Origin: Naegleria lovaniensis
Taxonomy: Eukaryota; Heterolobosea; Eutetramitea; Acrasida; Naegleriidae
DNA length: 64,000 nucleotides
Direction: 5' to 3'
Assembly (NCBI RefSeq): GCF_003324165.1
Contig: NW_025407856.1
Location: 62,001-126,000, forward strand
The number at the start of each line of letters is the position of its first letter. Position 1 is the stretch's first letter. Shown here one piece after another: positions 1-9,798 of this stretch. The translations under genes were made by a program, and so were the position numbers. The notes below the pieces were generated by a model. The model did no database searches and was not told the origin of the DNA. It saw only the letters and a list, made by a program, of their open reading frames with translations.

Positions 1-3000
1 GTCCAATGAGGAGAACTCGTTTTTCCTCAAGCAGAGCTTTCAATTTTGCTTCATTATATAAAATTCGAGATCCCAAAAACCCAAATACTTTGTTTTTGTT
101 GATCATTGAAGTTGCCTTTTCAAGCATGTCGTCTTCATCACTGTAGTATTCTGTATAAACATGCAAAGTTGTTTGTGATAAGGTGCCCTTGTCTTTGACA
201 CTCGTGAACATGGACGTGACACCATATTCAAAATCATTATCAGCATTGTCGACATTGGGCAATAATCGACCAAATATAATTGGTTGAGAAAATGATGTTT
301 CTTTTGAGAGAGAATCAATTCCACAGTTGGCCTTATCAAAACTATGAGTTCGAGCCAAACTAAAGCTAGATGTTTGGTTGTCAAATGTGTACACATAGGA
401 GGAACGCATGGCCAAATTACAACCAGAGTCAATGGATAACTTTTTGAGAGTGCCGAATGGAATGGTGTATTTGAGAAAATCTCCATTTGTGTACATGGTT
501 TGCAAGATATTTGCTCCAGTGATTGGCAACGATGGAGCAATATTGTCAAGAACTTCGAAAAGGAAACTCATAGTCAAGAAACCTTCGATGGCAGCTTTGG
601 TTTTCACTTGAGTATTGGGTTGGAAGGTGGACATAAAATTATTGTATGCTGCAACCAGTGGATGATTGGCACTCACCAATGGAAATCGTTGCACAATGTT
701 AAATTTGAGGGTTGTGCTCGAACGGAGAGATTTCATAAATGTGGCAAGATTGTGTTCCCAAGAAATAGAATCCCAGTAAATGATACAGAGAGAAATTTCA
801 TCTCTTTTTTGAATACGAGCCACGCTGTCAATAAGAGTCTTGTAAATATCAAATGAATCTGGAATGTCTGGGATGGCAAGTAGTACTGCTTGAGGATTTG
901 CGTGATTGGATAACGTGGCTGCAATGAGGTCAGCATTGAGATTGTCACCAATGTAGAATGAATATTCACTGTCAATTTCTAGTTTCAAGTCTCGTATCAT
1001 GGATTTAAATTCTGAATATACGCCCAATCCTGATTCGCTTTTCGTGTAAACGATCGAAAATCTGGAATGGCCATTTGTATTCATTTCATAATTAAAGAAA
1101 GTTGCTAATCGCTCTCTAACCATAGTTCCTACATTAATGATATTAGGTGCATACGTTTCTCTGAATTTCATTGATCATAGGATGAGTATGGAGCTAACAT
1201 AAAGGCATCTGGCAGAGTTTGTCTCATTCCAATAATAAATTGTGTAATTTCCGATAAGGGAATGTAAGATCCAATCACTCCCAATACGTTGTGATCTTTG
1301 ATAAGATTTTTCACAGTGTTGATAATAGATGTCGCAGTTACATTCGTTTGAGTGACAGACAATAATTGCACGACTCTTCCTCTTATTCCTTTTTGATTGT
1401 TTTTTTCCTGAACTGCTGCCATAGCTCCAACCAGAAAGTCAATGTCATGTTGAGATCCAATATTGACATGTCCAAAAACAATAGGCTCGTGAACGTTGGA
1501 TGGATCGTAAAGACATGTATAATTCGTAGAGCCACTACTGTCCCACACGGTCGGAGCACTGATTTCCACAAATGATTTATCTTCCTTTTGATACGTCTTG
1601 TAGACCGTTCTCAAACCTTGATTGCAAGAACATAAAGGTGTAAAACCAACAACTTCTCTTGGTGTTAATGGTGTGAATGAAACTCTTGGAGAAAATTTTG
1701 GTTTTGTCACAGATTCAGGAACGAGTAATTGTTGACCGAATGGATCGGTTTCCAGTACATGGACTTTTCTGGCAGATGAAGAACCTGCACATTGTGTGTA
1801 AGGCCCAACCACAGTATTGTCAATAATATAAGTTCCTGAAGAATACAATAGACTAATAAAGTTTGATCGTGTCAGATCGCCAGAAACTCTCTATTTTTCA
1901 AATGATACATCATCAATCTTCTATGTTATCCAGAACAACATACCTGTGTCAAAATATTGTATGCAAGTTTTCCAGCCATATAACCTTCAAATTCCACATA
2001 GGATGGAGTAAAATTTGGATCAATTGCTTTTTTAGCTCTCTGATACGCCAACACTGATGCATATTTGGTGTTGGTTGGTGGTGGAAGAATCTGTGTAATC
2101 ATAAAACTATCTCGATAAGGCAATTGATTGGAGCCAATAAAACTACCTGTCATGAAAACAATATTTGGATCAAAGTCGGTTCGATTTTTAACGGCGTTGA
2201 CAAAGGTAACAGTAGGTAAATAGGTGGACATGCAAATGATCGCTTGTGGGTTTCCTTTTTGAATGTCATTGACAGCCTTAGAGACTTCAATGGTGTTTCT
2301 TTCATAAGATCCCTAAAGTTGTATCCAATAGATGAAATTACAATTTGCCATTTTTAGAAATATCTCTCTGACACACTTACCATTGATACAAAAGAAAGTC
2401 CTAATGCTTGTAATCCCAATGATGAACCGCTCACTCCACTCAATCCAAAAGCATCATTTTGATAAAAGATTGCAATACGTCTTACTAATTTGACATTAAT
2501 CAAGTAATCAACCATGCTAGAGTTTCATCTTGATAACTTGCTCGAATGTTGATAATGTTGGGTTGAAAAGGTGATCTTAAAAACAACCCTCCAGTAAAGG
2601 CACCAATGAATGGTAGTTTCGATTGTACAATCCATGGATATGCAATTTGTGAGGTTGCAGTGCCTAATGTCATTGATGAGTGACATTCCATTGATGATGA
2701 CACGAGTGTCAATTAAGAAATTCAATCTTCAACCTACCCATATAACCTATTAATCCAAAAATTGTATTATTGTTAATAAGATCTATCGTATTATTTAACG
2801 TCCTTGGTGGATCATAACCGTCATCCAATGTAAAGAGCCTCAGTTTCTTTCCTCCCCAAACACCTCCTATCAAGTTGGACATGTCATTAGAATAAGCATC
2901 AACATGTCAACATACCTAGATCATTAATTTCTTTGAAAGCAGCCTGTACGCCTGTCATCATTGGATATCCCAGTCTTTGATCAAAGTTCGATATCAATCT

Positions 3001-3246
3001 TGATGATCATTGACACACTTACTCTTTCGTTTGTCCTGTAAGAGCTGTTGATTGACCAAACCATATTTCAGTTTCGTCGTTCCATTTCTTGTTGTAATTA
3101 TTTTCATTAAATGTAAATTGTCCTTGCACCACAATATAACTGTTGTTGGTCAGCCCTAACAGAGTTACCACGAATAGTAGTACTATTAGAATGCCTCTCG
3201 TTGTTGATTTGTTGTATCGAGTGATGGATGAACAACAATACATCAT
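1..3246 (-). CDS. Receptor-type protein with three tandem periplasmic-binding-like (ANF/Leu-binding) domains, 3' end outside window
   Basis: The start is an ATG-ATG pair at 3246. It is followed by a hydrophobic signal segment (IVLLFVVTLLGL) and a first type I periplasmic-binding domain (motifs WFGQSTALTG, GVWGGKKL, DDGYDP, FYQNDAFG). A second copy starts near 1505 (PIVFGHVNIG, NVLGVIGSYI) and a third near 265 (PIIFGRLLPNV, KVFGFLGSRI) that runs off the window. Exons are joined by short introns: about 3028-2975, 2906-2852, 2730-2660, 2385-2315 and 1941-1849. Two single-base breaks interrupt the frame, near 2520 (after QDET) and near 1168 (before FRETYAPNIIN); each needs one extra base. Family knowledge: this fold binds small ligands such as amino acids in LivJ-type proteins and animal receptors. 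A C-terminal transmembrane or cyclase part may lie beyond the window, but this is inference. Confidence 0.75.
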
Positions 3247-3987
3247 CTCTTTCCGTTATTATGATGATTGTACAAAGAATCAATGTCTTTTGCTGTAGAC
3301 AAGCAAGTTGACGTTTTTTTGATAAAAGCAAGGAGAGGATAGAAAAGGTAATGTAAATCTTATTTATTCAACTATTAGTCATGCGCACGTACACGCGGCG
3401 AAGAATAAATAATCCGTTTTACCAACCATCTTTCTGTTGATTTACAACAAATTTTATTTTTTTTGGAAAAGTTTCAACGTCCAACTTGGGCGCGAAAATA
3501 TTTCGGGTTGTCTCTTGGTACGTCAAACAACAACAACAACAACAAAACAACTAGTTGGGAGACATGGGTTTGTGATAGATTTTTGAAGAGAAGCGATCGA
3601 AAAAAACCATGGTACAAAGTGCTTTTTAAAAAAAAAGTGAACGTTCGTTTCAAAAAGACCAACAAGAAAACGGTTAGTGCGATTTAACCTGAAGAGTTTT
3701 AAACAAAGGATCAGGTGTTTAAACATTCGTAGCTCAATTCGAAACTCTTTATGTGACACAAATTTTACATGACTTTCCATGTCTTTGTTCAAGTGGAATG
3801 TAAGATTGATGATGCCGACTTTGATTGTCGTTCTGAAACAAAAGACATCCCTTCTTGAAAAGGAACGGAATCAAAATACATCTGTCAAAAAAATAAGACA
3901 AGTTCAAGATTTTAAAACGTGTCCAACACAAACACGCACGCAAACCAAACGACCATTTACTCAATCATCACGGATGGTTCTCACAAC
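3247..3987. other. Intergenic region between divergent genes
   Basis: This stretch separates the divergent starts at 3246 and 3988 and should hold both promoters. It contains an (AAC)n microsatellite at 3525-3551 and A/T-rich runs. Open frames here are low-complexity and match no family I know. I see no RNA gene. Confidence 0.5.
3525..3551. repeat. (AAC)n microsatellite
   Basis: Imperfect run of about eight AAC units in the intergenic region between the binding-domain protein and the 7TM-RGS gene. Confidence 0.85.
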
Positions 3988-5912
3988 ATGTTCTTGTCCT
4001 TTGCCCAACAATTCTTCCTTCAATTTTCATCAATTCATTTAAATCGTGATCATGAATTTTCATTGAAAGGATTTGAAACCAATCGAACCATCACCAACGC
4101 AAGCGAATATTGTCATCACATCTTGTTTGATACGCCTGGTTTGAGTCGTGAAGATCCGCCACAATTTTCAAAAGGTCTTTGTCCAGACAGTAAGTGTTAC
4201 TAATCATTTCAATCAACCATAACAAAAAATTACATTTAAAATAGCTTGGTCCACCTTCTACACCACTCTCTTCTTTCTCATCATTTACACCCTCTCCGTT
4301 TCTTTTGGAATCTTTGGTGTCATTTGGAAACGAAAGAATGGTTTCATCACTTCAAGAAATCCTTCACACATGATCTTGACCATGTCCATTGGATATTTAT
4401 TTGCCTTGTTACTTGCATTGAGATTTCTCATTGGAAGAAAAAGTATGTAATCTTTCAATGGTCTAATCTATTTTTTAAGAAACAACTCGTTTTCCAAATG
4501 GAATTCAAAATTGGAATTCAGTTTTTCCATGTGCATTGTATACCATTACGTTTTTTACTGTTCCTGCAGCGTTGTGTTTACCAACAGTGTTGAGATTGGC
4601 ACGATTGCATTTCATGTATCGGTAAGTAGAGATGTGTTCATTCAACAGCTTTACAAAATTGTGGCTTCAAGTTGAATTTATTGAAAACAAAATTATTTGA
4701 TGATGCACAGTCACAAGTGACAAGTGGCAGCTCATCGCATGATCTCTGTGATAAATCTCAATCCATGAACACAGAGTTGAGATTAACCACGGAGCAACCA
4801 CCTTCTCGCAAATCAACCATTGTGGATGAAATGATTTGAGAAATCATGTCGTGGAATCTCCTGAAATTTCTAAAATGTTTAAAAAGTTGAAAATTTATTC
4901 GTTTTTAGTGAGTAACAAATTCATAGTTCTTGTAAATGTCATAGTCATGACGATAACCATTGCCATATGGTTACTCTTTGGAGTTATTGAAGAAGCAATT
5001 TATAATACGAATGGAGATCCAAATAAGGAAAGAGTCATTTTGATCGAAGGAGGAATGCTTGTCTTTTCACAAGGATGTTCCATGAACATCAATACGGTGA
5101 TTATTGTGGTTGTCAAGCCTTATTTTTCACCCTTATTGAAATTGTGTTTCTCATTTTAGCTCTTCTCTCCGATCGTGACACTTGGCATGTGAAAATCGAA
5201 GCCATTATTCAAATCATTCTTCAATTCATTGCAGCCATCGGTTATATTGTCGTTGGAAGAATTCAAATATTTGACACTTTGATTGATTTTCTTGTGCCCT
5301 ACGCCAACTGGTTGTTTTATTACTTGTTAAGTGAATGTTTGATTTGTGTGATTTTACCGATACTATTTGCAATTGTTAAAGATGAAAGAGAAAAGAGAAG
5401 AAAAAGTATGGTATGGAGTTCAAGTACAACTTTGAACAAGAATCTACTCAACCAAAATCCATGTCTACCTAGAAAGAATTTTGAATGACAAAAAGACATT
5501 TGACATTTTACTCGATTTCGGTAAGTCAACTATCAACTTTTGAATTAATCATTGTAATATATTCTGTTTTTATTACATTCTCTCAAAAAAATTGTTTCTC
5601 AGGTAGAAGAAGTTATTGCACGGAATCCATTCTTTGTTATCAAGACATTGAAAAATTCAAACGTTCAAAAACAAAAAGATGGCATTACATATTGTAAAAA
5701 CCTACTTGTCAGACTCTTCTCCATTAGAATTGAACATGCCAAAAGTCACTCAACGAGGACAAGAAATTTTGCAAGCCATGGAAGAGCATGAAAATGATTC
5801 GCATGTATTCGATTCGATTCGAGAACATTGTTTAATGGATATGAAAGATGTGTTTGAAAGACTAAAATCGAGCAATAAGGAAATTTCAAAACTCATTGAA
5901 TCTTGGAAGTAG
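3988..5912 (+). CDS. Seven-transmembrane protein with C-terminal RGS domain (frame interrupted)
   Basis: Reading from the ATG at 3988 gives an extracellular N-terminus, then hydrophobic helices (FYTTLFFLIIYTLSVSFGIF, ILTMSIGYLFALLLAL, ALYTITFFTVPAALCL, IVLVNVIVMTITIAIWLLFG, TLIEIVFLILALL, IIQIILQFIAAIGYIVV, WLFYYLLSECLICVILPILF). The C-terminus is an RGS domain (YLERILNDKKTFDILLDF, CTESILCYQDIEKFK, SPLELNMP, MKDVFERLKSS). Introns lie near 4194-4244, 4442-4479, 4621-4649 and 5520-5602. The frame breaks near 4837, 5100, 5450 and 5675; the first, second and fourth each need one extra base, for example in an A-run at 5671-5675. Family knowledge: RGS domains speed GTP hydrolysis on G-alpha, and a 7TM-RGS layout occurs in Arabidopsis RGS1. 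Here it would sit in a membrane and damp G-protein signalling. It could be a pseudogene if the breaks are real. Confidence 0.65.
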
Positions 5913-6128
5913 TGATCTCTCTTTCAATCATGTATGGATATTACTAAATTTATAAAATTACCAAAAATAATAACTTCCTTCGGCGTGCGCTCAAATGCAT
6001 GAATTAATCCTGACAAAAAATTCATCCATACTCCATCTCAGTACTCGTATTTGAAAATTTAAAACCCTTCTTGAGTCCTTTCATTCAAAACCACACATTC
6101 AAAAAAAACAACAATTTCACACAAACTC

Positions 6129-7154
6129 ATGAGCAACAAAATTTATGATTTCAATTCAGAAGTCTCCAAACAAGAAGGAAAATTCATTCGAAGTCCTTCC
6201 AAATTTCGAAATCAAGTCACGTCCCACACAATTCCCAATTCCGATTCGAATCGAACAAATGAACAATTCAATTCTAAATTTCCTGTCGAAGCCGATCGAT
6301 ACACTCTCTACCTCGCTCATGCTTGTCCTTGGTGTCATCGAACCGATCTCGTTCGAGTGTTGAAAGGTCTCGAATCAGTCATTCGTGTCATTTATGTCGA
6401 TCCAATTTTGACCGATCAAGGTTGGAGATTTTCACAACCAGAAACCGATTCTGGATTGAATGCGACCTTACTTCGAGAAATTTATTTACAATCGGATCCA
6501 AATTATGAAGGAAAATGCACTGTTCCAGTCTTGTATGATCGAAAACAACATTTAATTGTTAATAATGAATCGAGTGAAATTATTCGAATGATGAATGAAC
6601 AGTTTAATGAATTGGCAACACGAAATCGAGAATTGGATTTGTATCCTTTCGAATTTAGAAAAGAAATTGATCTTGTGAATTCTTGGATTTATGAGAATAT
6701 TAATGATGGAGTTTACAAGTGTGGATTTGCACAAACGCAATATGCCTATGAAGAAGCGTTTCATGCACTTTTTAAGGCATTGCTAAAAGTTGAAAACATA
6801 TTGTCACGACAACGATATTTAGTGGCAGGTGTGAAACATTTGACAGAAGCTGATATTCGGTTGGTAGTGACCTTGTTGAGATTTGATGCAGTGTATTATA
6901 CACATTTCAAGTGTAATTTGAAAACTTTGAGATTTGGATTTCCAAATTTGCATAATTACATGAAAGATGTGTATCAATCATTTGATGGCATTTTGAAATC
7001 AACATTCCATGTTGAAAAAACAAAGCAACATTATTTTGGATCACACCGAAAGATTAATCCGTTTGGAATTGTTCCATTGGGTCCTGAATTGGATTTGGAT
7101 TCACCTCCAGCGAACAGAGAATTCTCTCAAATTCATGAAACAGTTAATCATTAA
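6129..7154 (+). CDS. Glutathionyl-hydroquinone reductase (Xi-class GST, ECM4/YqjG-like)
   Basis: Single-exon gene of 341 residues. The thioredoxin-fold N-terminal half carries the catalytic-cysteine motif ACPWCHR at residues 65-71, followed by IYVDPILTDQGWRF, the cis-Pro region CTVPVLYD and VNNESSEIIRMMN. The helical C-terminal half contains VAGVKHLTEADIRL and the family-typical KTLRFGFPNLHNYMKDVYQ. Length and motif order match the Omega-like/Xi family (ECM4, YqjG, PcpF). Family knowledge: these cytosolic enzymes reduce glutathionyl-hydroquinones using the CPWC cysteine and a second glutathione. The gene starts about 216 bp after the 7TM-RGS stop on the same strand. The frame is intact. Confidence 0.9.
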   Translation: MSNKIYDFNSEVSKQEGKFIRSPSKFRNQVTSHTIPNSDSNRTNEQFNSKFPVEADRYTLYLAHACPWCHRTDLVRVLKGLESVIRVIYVDPILTDQGWRFSQPETDSGLNATLLREIYLQSDPNYEGKCTVPVLYDRKQHLIVNNESSEIIRMMNEQFNELATRNRELDLYPFEFRKEIDLVNSWIYENINDGVYKCGFAQTQYAYEEAFHALFKALLKVENILSRQRYLVAGVKHLTEADIRLVVTLLRFDAVYYTHFKCNLKTLRFGFPNLHNYMKDVYQSFDGILKSTFHVEKTKQHYFGSHRKINPFGIVPLGPELDLDSPPANREFSQIHETVNH

Positions 7155-7585
7155 ATATTCAAGTATTGCCGACTATTTATAAATTCAGCATTTTCACGAA
7201 CTGCTATTTTCACGATAAAAATGTCCACGATTTGAAAAATAAGAGGATTGTCAGTAGTTCATATCCTTAACAACAACAATTGCTCTAAACTTACAACTGA
7301 AAGTAAAACACAAAAACGACACACAAGATGTGCTTTAAATGCATGGTTTTGTGACCGTCTATCAATACGTTTATACTCCTTTCGGATATCAATACAGTAT
7401 GTGACGGTGGCATGTACTTGTTGCTCCGTACGACGTTATTAACATCGATTACGGCGTAATCGGCATGCCTCTAATAAAATTTTCAAATAAACCACGAAAG
7501 TGTACATGATTTCTTTGTGAAAAGAACGCTTCCACTCTTTTCAAAATCACACTGATTAATAATTGCCCAGCGTAACGCAAAGGAG
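7155..7585. other. Intergenic region downstream of GST and 5S rRNA
   Basis: No convincing coding region. It holds the 3' flank of the GST gene and, from the other side, the downstream flank of the minus-strand 5S rRNA gene. I found no tRNA-like T-arm sequence here. Confidence 0.5.
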
Positions 7586-7592
7586 AAAAAAA
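7586..7592 (-). terminator. RNA polymerase III T-run terminator of 5S rRNA
   Basis: Seven T residues on the minus strand follow the last base of the 5S terminal stem directly, as expected for Pol III termination. Confidence 0.8.
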
Positions 7593-7709
7593 GGCTACAG
7601 CACTGCAGGTTCCCAAGTTGTCTCCAACCTCAGTACTATGCAGCTCGACGATGCTTAACTTCTCAAATCGGACGGGATGAGGTGCATTCATCGTGATATG
7701 GCCGTAGCC
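7593..7709 (-). rRNA. 5S ribosomal RNA
   Basis: The 117-nt minus-strand sequence starts GGCTACGGCCATATCAC and ends GTGCTGTAGCC, so GGCTAC and GTAGCC form the terminal helix I. Internal hallmarks are CCCGTCCGATTTGAGAAGTT followed by AAGCATCGTCGAGC (the loop A / internal control region), TAGTACTGAGGTTGGAGACA and CTTGGGAACCTGCAGTGCTG. Each matches the eukaryotic 5S consensus in order and spacing. A T-run follows immediately. It stands alone between protein genes and no second copy is seen in the window. Family knowledge: transcribed by RNA polymerase III via TFIIIA and incorporated into the large ribosomal subunit. In Naegleria the large rRNA genes are on an extrachromosomal circle, so a chromosomal 5S copy is reasonable. 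Confidence 0.95.
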
Positions 7710-7867
7710 ATTCATTTAACTTAAATTTGTTGCTTTAATCTAGTTCCATGACAATAATGTAAATTTACTTGAATTACAGCCTGTTTACTTGAAATAGGCA
7801 GAAATTCGTTCATCTTATATTCATTCAGACCTGGATTAGCAAAGATCAACATTAATCTCTAGATGTA

Positions 7868-9235
7868 TCATCTATTGTTAAATGCCTCTTCAATATTTGA
7901 ATTCCAATTTCCGGTATGACCACAAGTCAAATAATACACGGCATACGGAGTAAATACAAACACTGGTTCCAAACCAAAATGTGCCAATGTCAGTGACACT
8001 ACAAATGGTATCAATAAAGTTCCAAACCATTTTTCTTTCATCCACTGGCACACTCCCAAACATATCACAAATGCTATCAAAGGTGGCTTCCATGAACATA
8101 ATAACACCAATGAAAAGCATTGAATACATAAAACGATTCCAAATGAAAATATAGTATTGGACACTTGGGATAATTTCAATGGAATCCAGTAGAGAGCAGC
8201 AAGTGGAATGGTCATGATTAAATTTCCTGTTTTGAGTATATTTCTGAATTGTTCCTCACCATTAAACATGATTAATTGTGTCCTCTCATATAAACTTGCT
8301 TGTTCCTGGTCCATCTCTGCAAAGTACAATCTTCTCTTATAAATGTAGGATGCATCATATGTAAAATACATGATCAATCGAAAAATAAAAGAAAAACACG
8401 CTGCAAATGATACCATTGTCACTGGAATATATCGAGTCTTGCTGTCCATAAATTTCTTGGAAAATAAACAATGAAAGGCCTTCCTAACATTGGGCACTAA
8501 TTCACGATAATATGAAAAGATGAAAAAATCAATCGCAATCAACAGTGGTTCCAAAAAGAATGCAATGTAAAATGCATAATCCGAATAGATCGTCCAACTA
8601 TAGATGGGATGATCGAGTCCAGTCTTCATGACCATCACATGGTCTTGAAATGAACAATAGATACAAAACATGACAATTAAACATCTTTGAATCCATTCAA
8701 AAAAGTAGCCTAATTTCGAATAGATGGCATCTCTCCTTCTTAAGTCTTTTCTCACTTTGATTTCATATTCCCAATAGTTCACCAACTCGTCCGTATGACA
8801 AATCATTCGATTGTAATGTCCACCATTTTTCTTGGAAAATTGCTCTATCAATTTAGGAGTAATGTTCATCATGGATGTTTCATTATTTTCTGCACTTTTT
8901 TCTAATAGAAATTGCTTCAACATTTGGCTTTTTTGCACATTCAATCCGTAAAATGATAAACATCTGTTTTCATATTTGGATGTAATTTTACAATTCCATA
9001 GTAATGGATTGGAATTGATTAATAATCTCCATTCGCTAGAAATGTGAGAGAGTACAAGTAGATCCATAGCAGATTTAACGAAAAACTTGAAAATATCTGT
9101 CAAACAATCGGATCCAATTTCCGATAGACATCTTCGATTCTCCGATCGATCATACCATTTTTCATCATGACGTAAAGTCTTTTTTCTTTGATGGCGAGTT
9201 TTCGGCTTGCTGATGGTTTGGTTCTTTTTAATCAT
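7868..9235 (-). CDS. F-box protein with polytopic membrane C-terminus
   Basis: Intact single-exon frame of 455 residues from an ATG at 9235. Residues 1-30 are basic. An F-box-like segment follows (LSEIGSDCLTDIFKFF ... DLLVLSHISSEWRLLINSN, LLWNCKI, about residues 36-85). After a linker, about six to eight hydrophobic segments follow (CLIVMFCIYCSF, FYIAFFLEPLLIAIDFFIF, MVSFAACFSFIFRLIMYF, LIMTIPLAALYWIPL, IFSFGIVLCIQCFSLVLL, LIAFVICLGV, LLIPFVVSLTLAHF). F-boxes normally bind Skp1 in SCF ubiquitin ligases. Joining one to a membrane domain suggests a membrane-tethered SCF adaptor, but that is inference. I do not recognise the membrane part as a named transporter family. The F-box call rests on pattern only. 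Confidence 0.6.
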   Translation of the reverse strand: MIKKNQTISKPKTRHQRKKTLRHDEKWYDRSENRRCLSEIGSDCLTDIFKFFVKSAMDLLVLSHISSEWRLLINSNPLLWNCKITSKYENRCLSFYGLNVQKSQMLKQFLLEKSAENNETSMMNITPKLIEQFSKKNGGHYNRMICHTDELVNYWEYEIKVRKDLRRRDAIYSKLGYFFEWIQRCLIVMFCIYCSFQDHVMVMKTGLDHPIYSWTIYSDYAFYIAFFLEPLLIAIDFFIFSYYRELVPNVRKAFHCLFSKKFMDSKTRYIPVTMVSFAACFSFIFRLIMYFTYDASYIYKRRLYFAEMDQEQASLYERTQLIMFNGEEQFRNILKTGNLIMTIPLAALYWIPLKLSQVSNTIFSFGIVLCIQCFSLVLLCSWKPPLIAFVICLGVCQWMKEKWFGTLLIPFVVSLTLAHFGLEPVFVFTPYAVYYLTCGHTGNWNSNIEEAFNNR

Positions 9236-9798
9236 TTTTGCAAATTGAAATTAAAAAATCTTTTCAAACGTGACAAAGTAGTGTTAATTGTATGGCCAAC
9301 CTTGAATCAAAGAACAAGTCTGTTCACTCCATCAAGACAGGTTGAGTTTCAATTTAGAATTTCCTAAAAGTGAACATGCCATCCTATCCTTCCAATTTAA
9401 ATTATTTTTTGATTCAATTTAGGTTTCACAAGAGAACTATCTCTCTCTCGGTAGCCTTATATCTTCGAGATAACCACGAAATGAAATCTTGTGAATGTTG
9501 ATTGAGAACGGTTCTGGTCTATTGTCAGTTTCATGAACCAGCCATCAAACGTTGGCAGATGGCATTCAAAAAAACTGTTTCAATAATTCTCGCCTATTGT
9601 CCACAAGATATTTTCTTTCTCTGTAGGTCCAGCACATCACTTCGATTAAGAACCACAACGTGCAGAATACTATTTGAGCGATACTGCAAATAGAGGAACC
9701 AATTTTCCTTTTTCAGAAACTCGTCATTGTTCATACCAAGCAGATTTCAATTTTCGAAATCATACGACGAGGGTGTGTCATGCTTTGAGTTGCAAAAA
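9236..9798. other. Intergenic region between divergent genes
   Basis: Separates the F-box/membrane gene (minus) from the RGS-START gene (plus). Short open frames exist but none begins with a well-placed ATG or resembles a known protein. Presumed promoters of both genes. Confidence 0.45.

Noticed and set aside
3463-3687. Plus-strand frame with an Asn run and basic residues
   Set aside because: Driven by the (AAC)n microsatellite and A-rich DNA; no conserved features.
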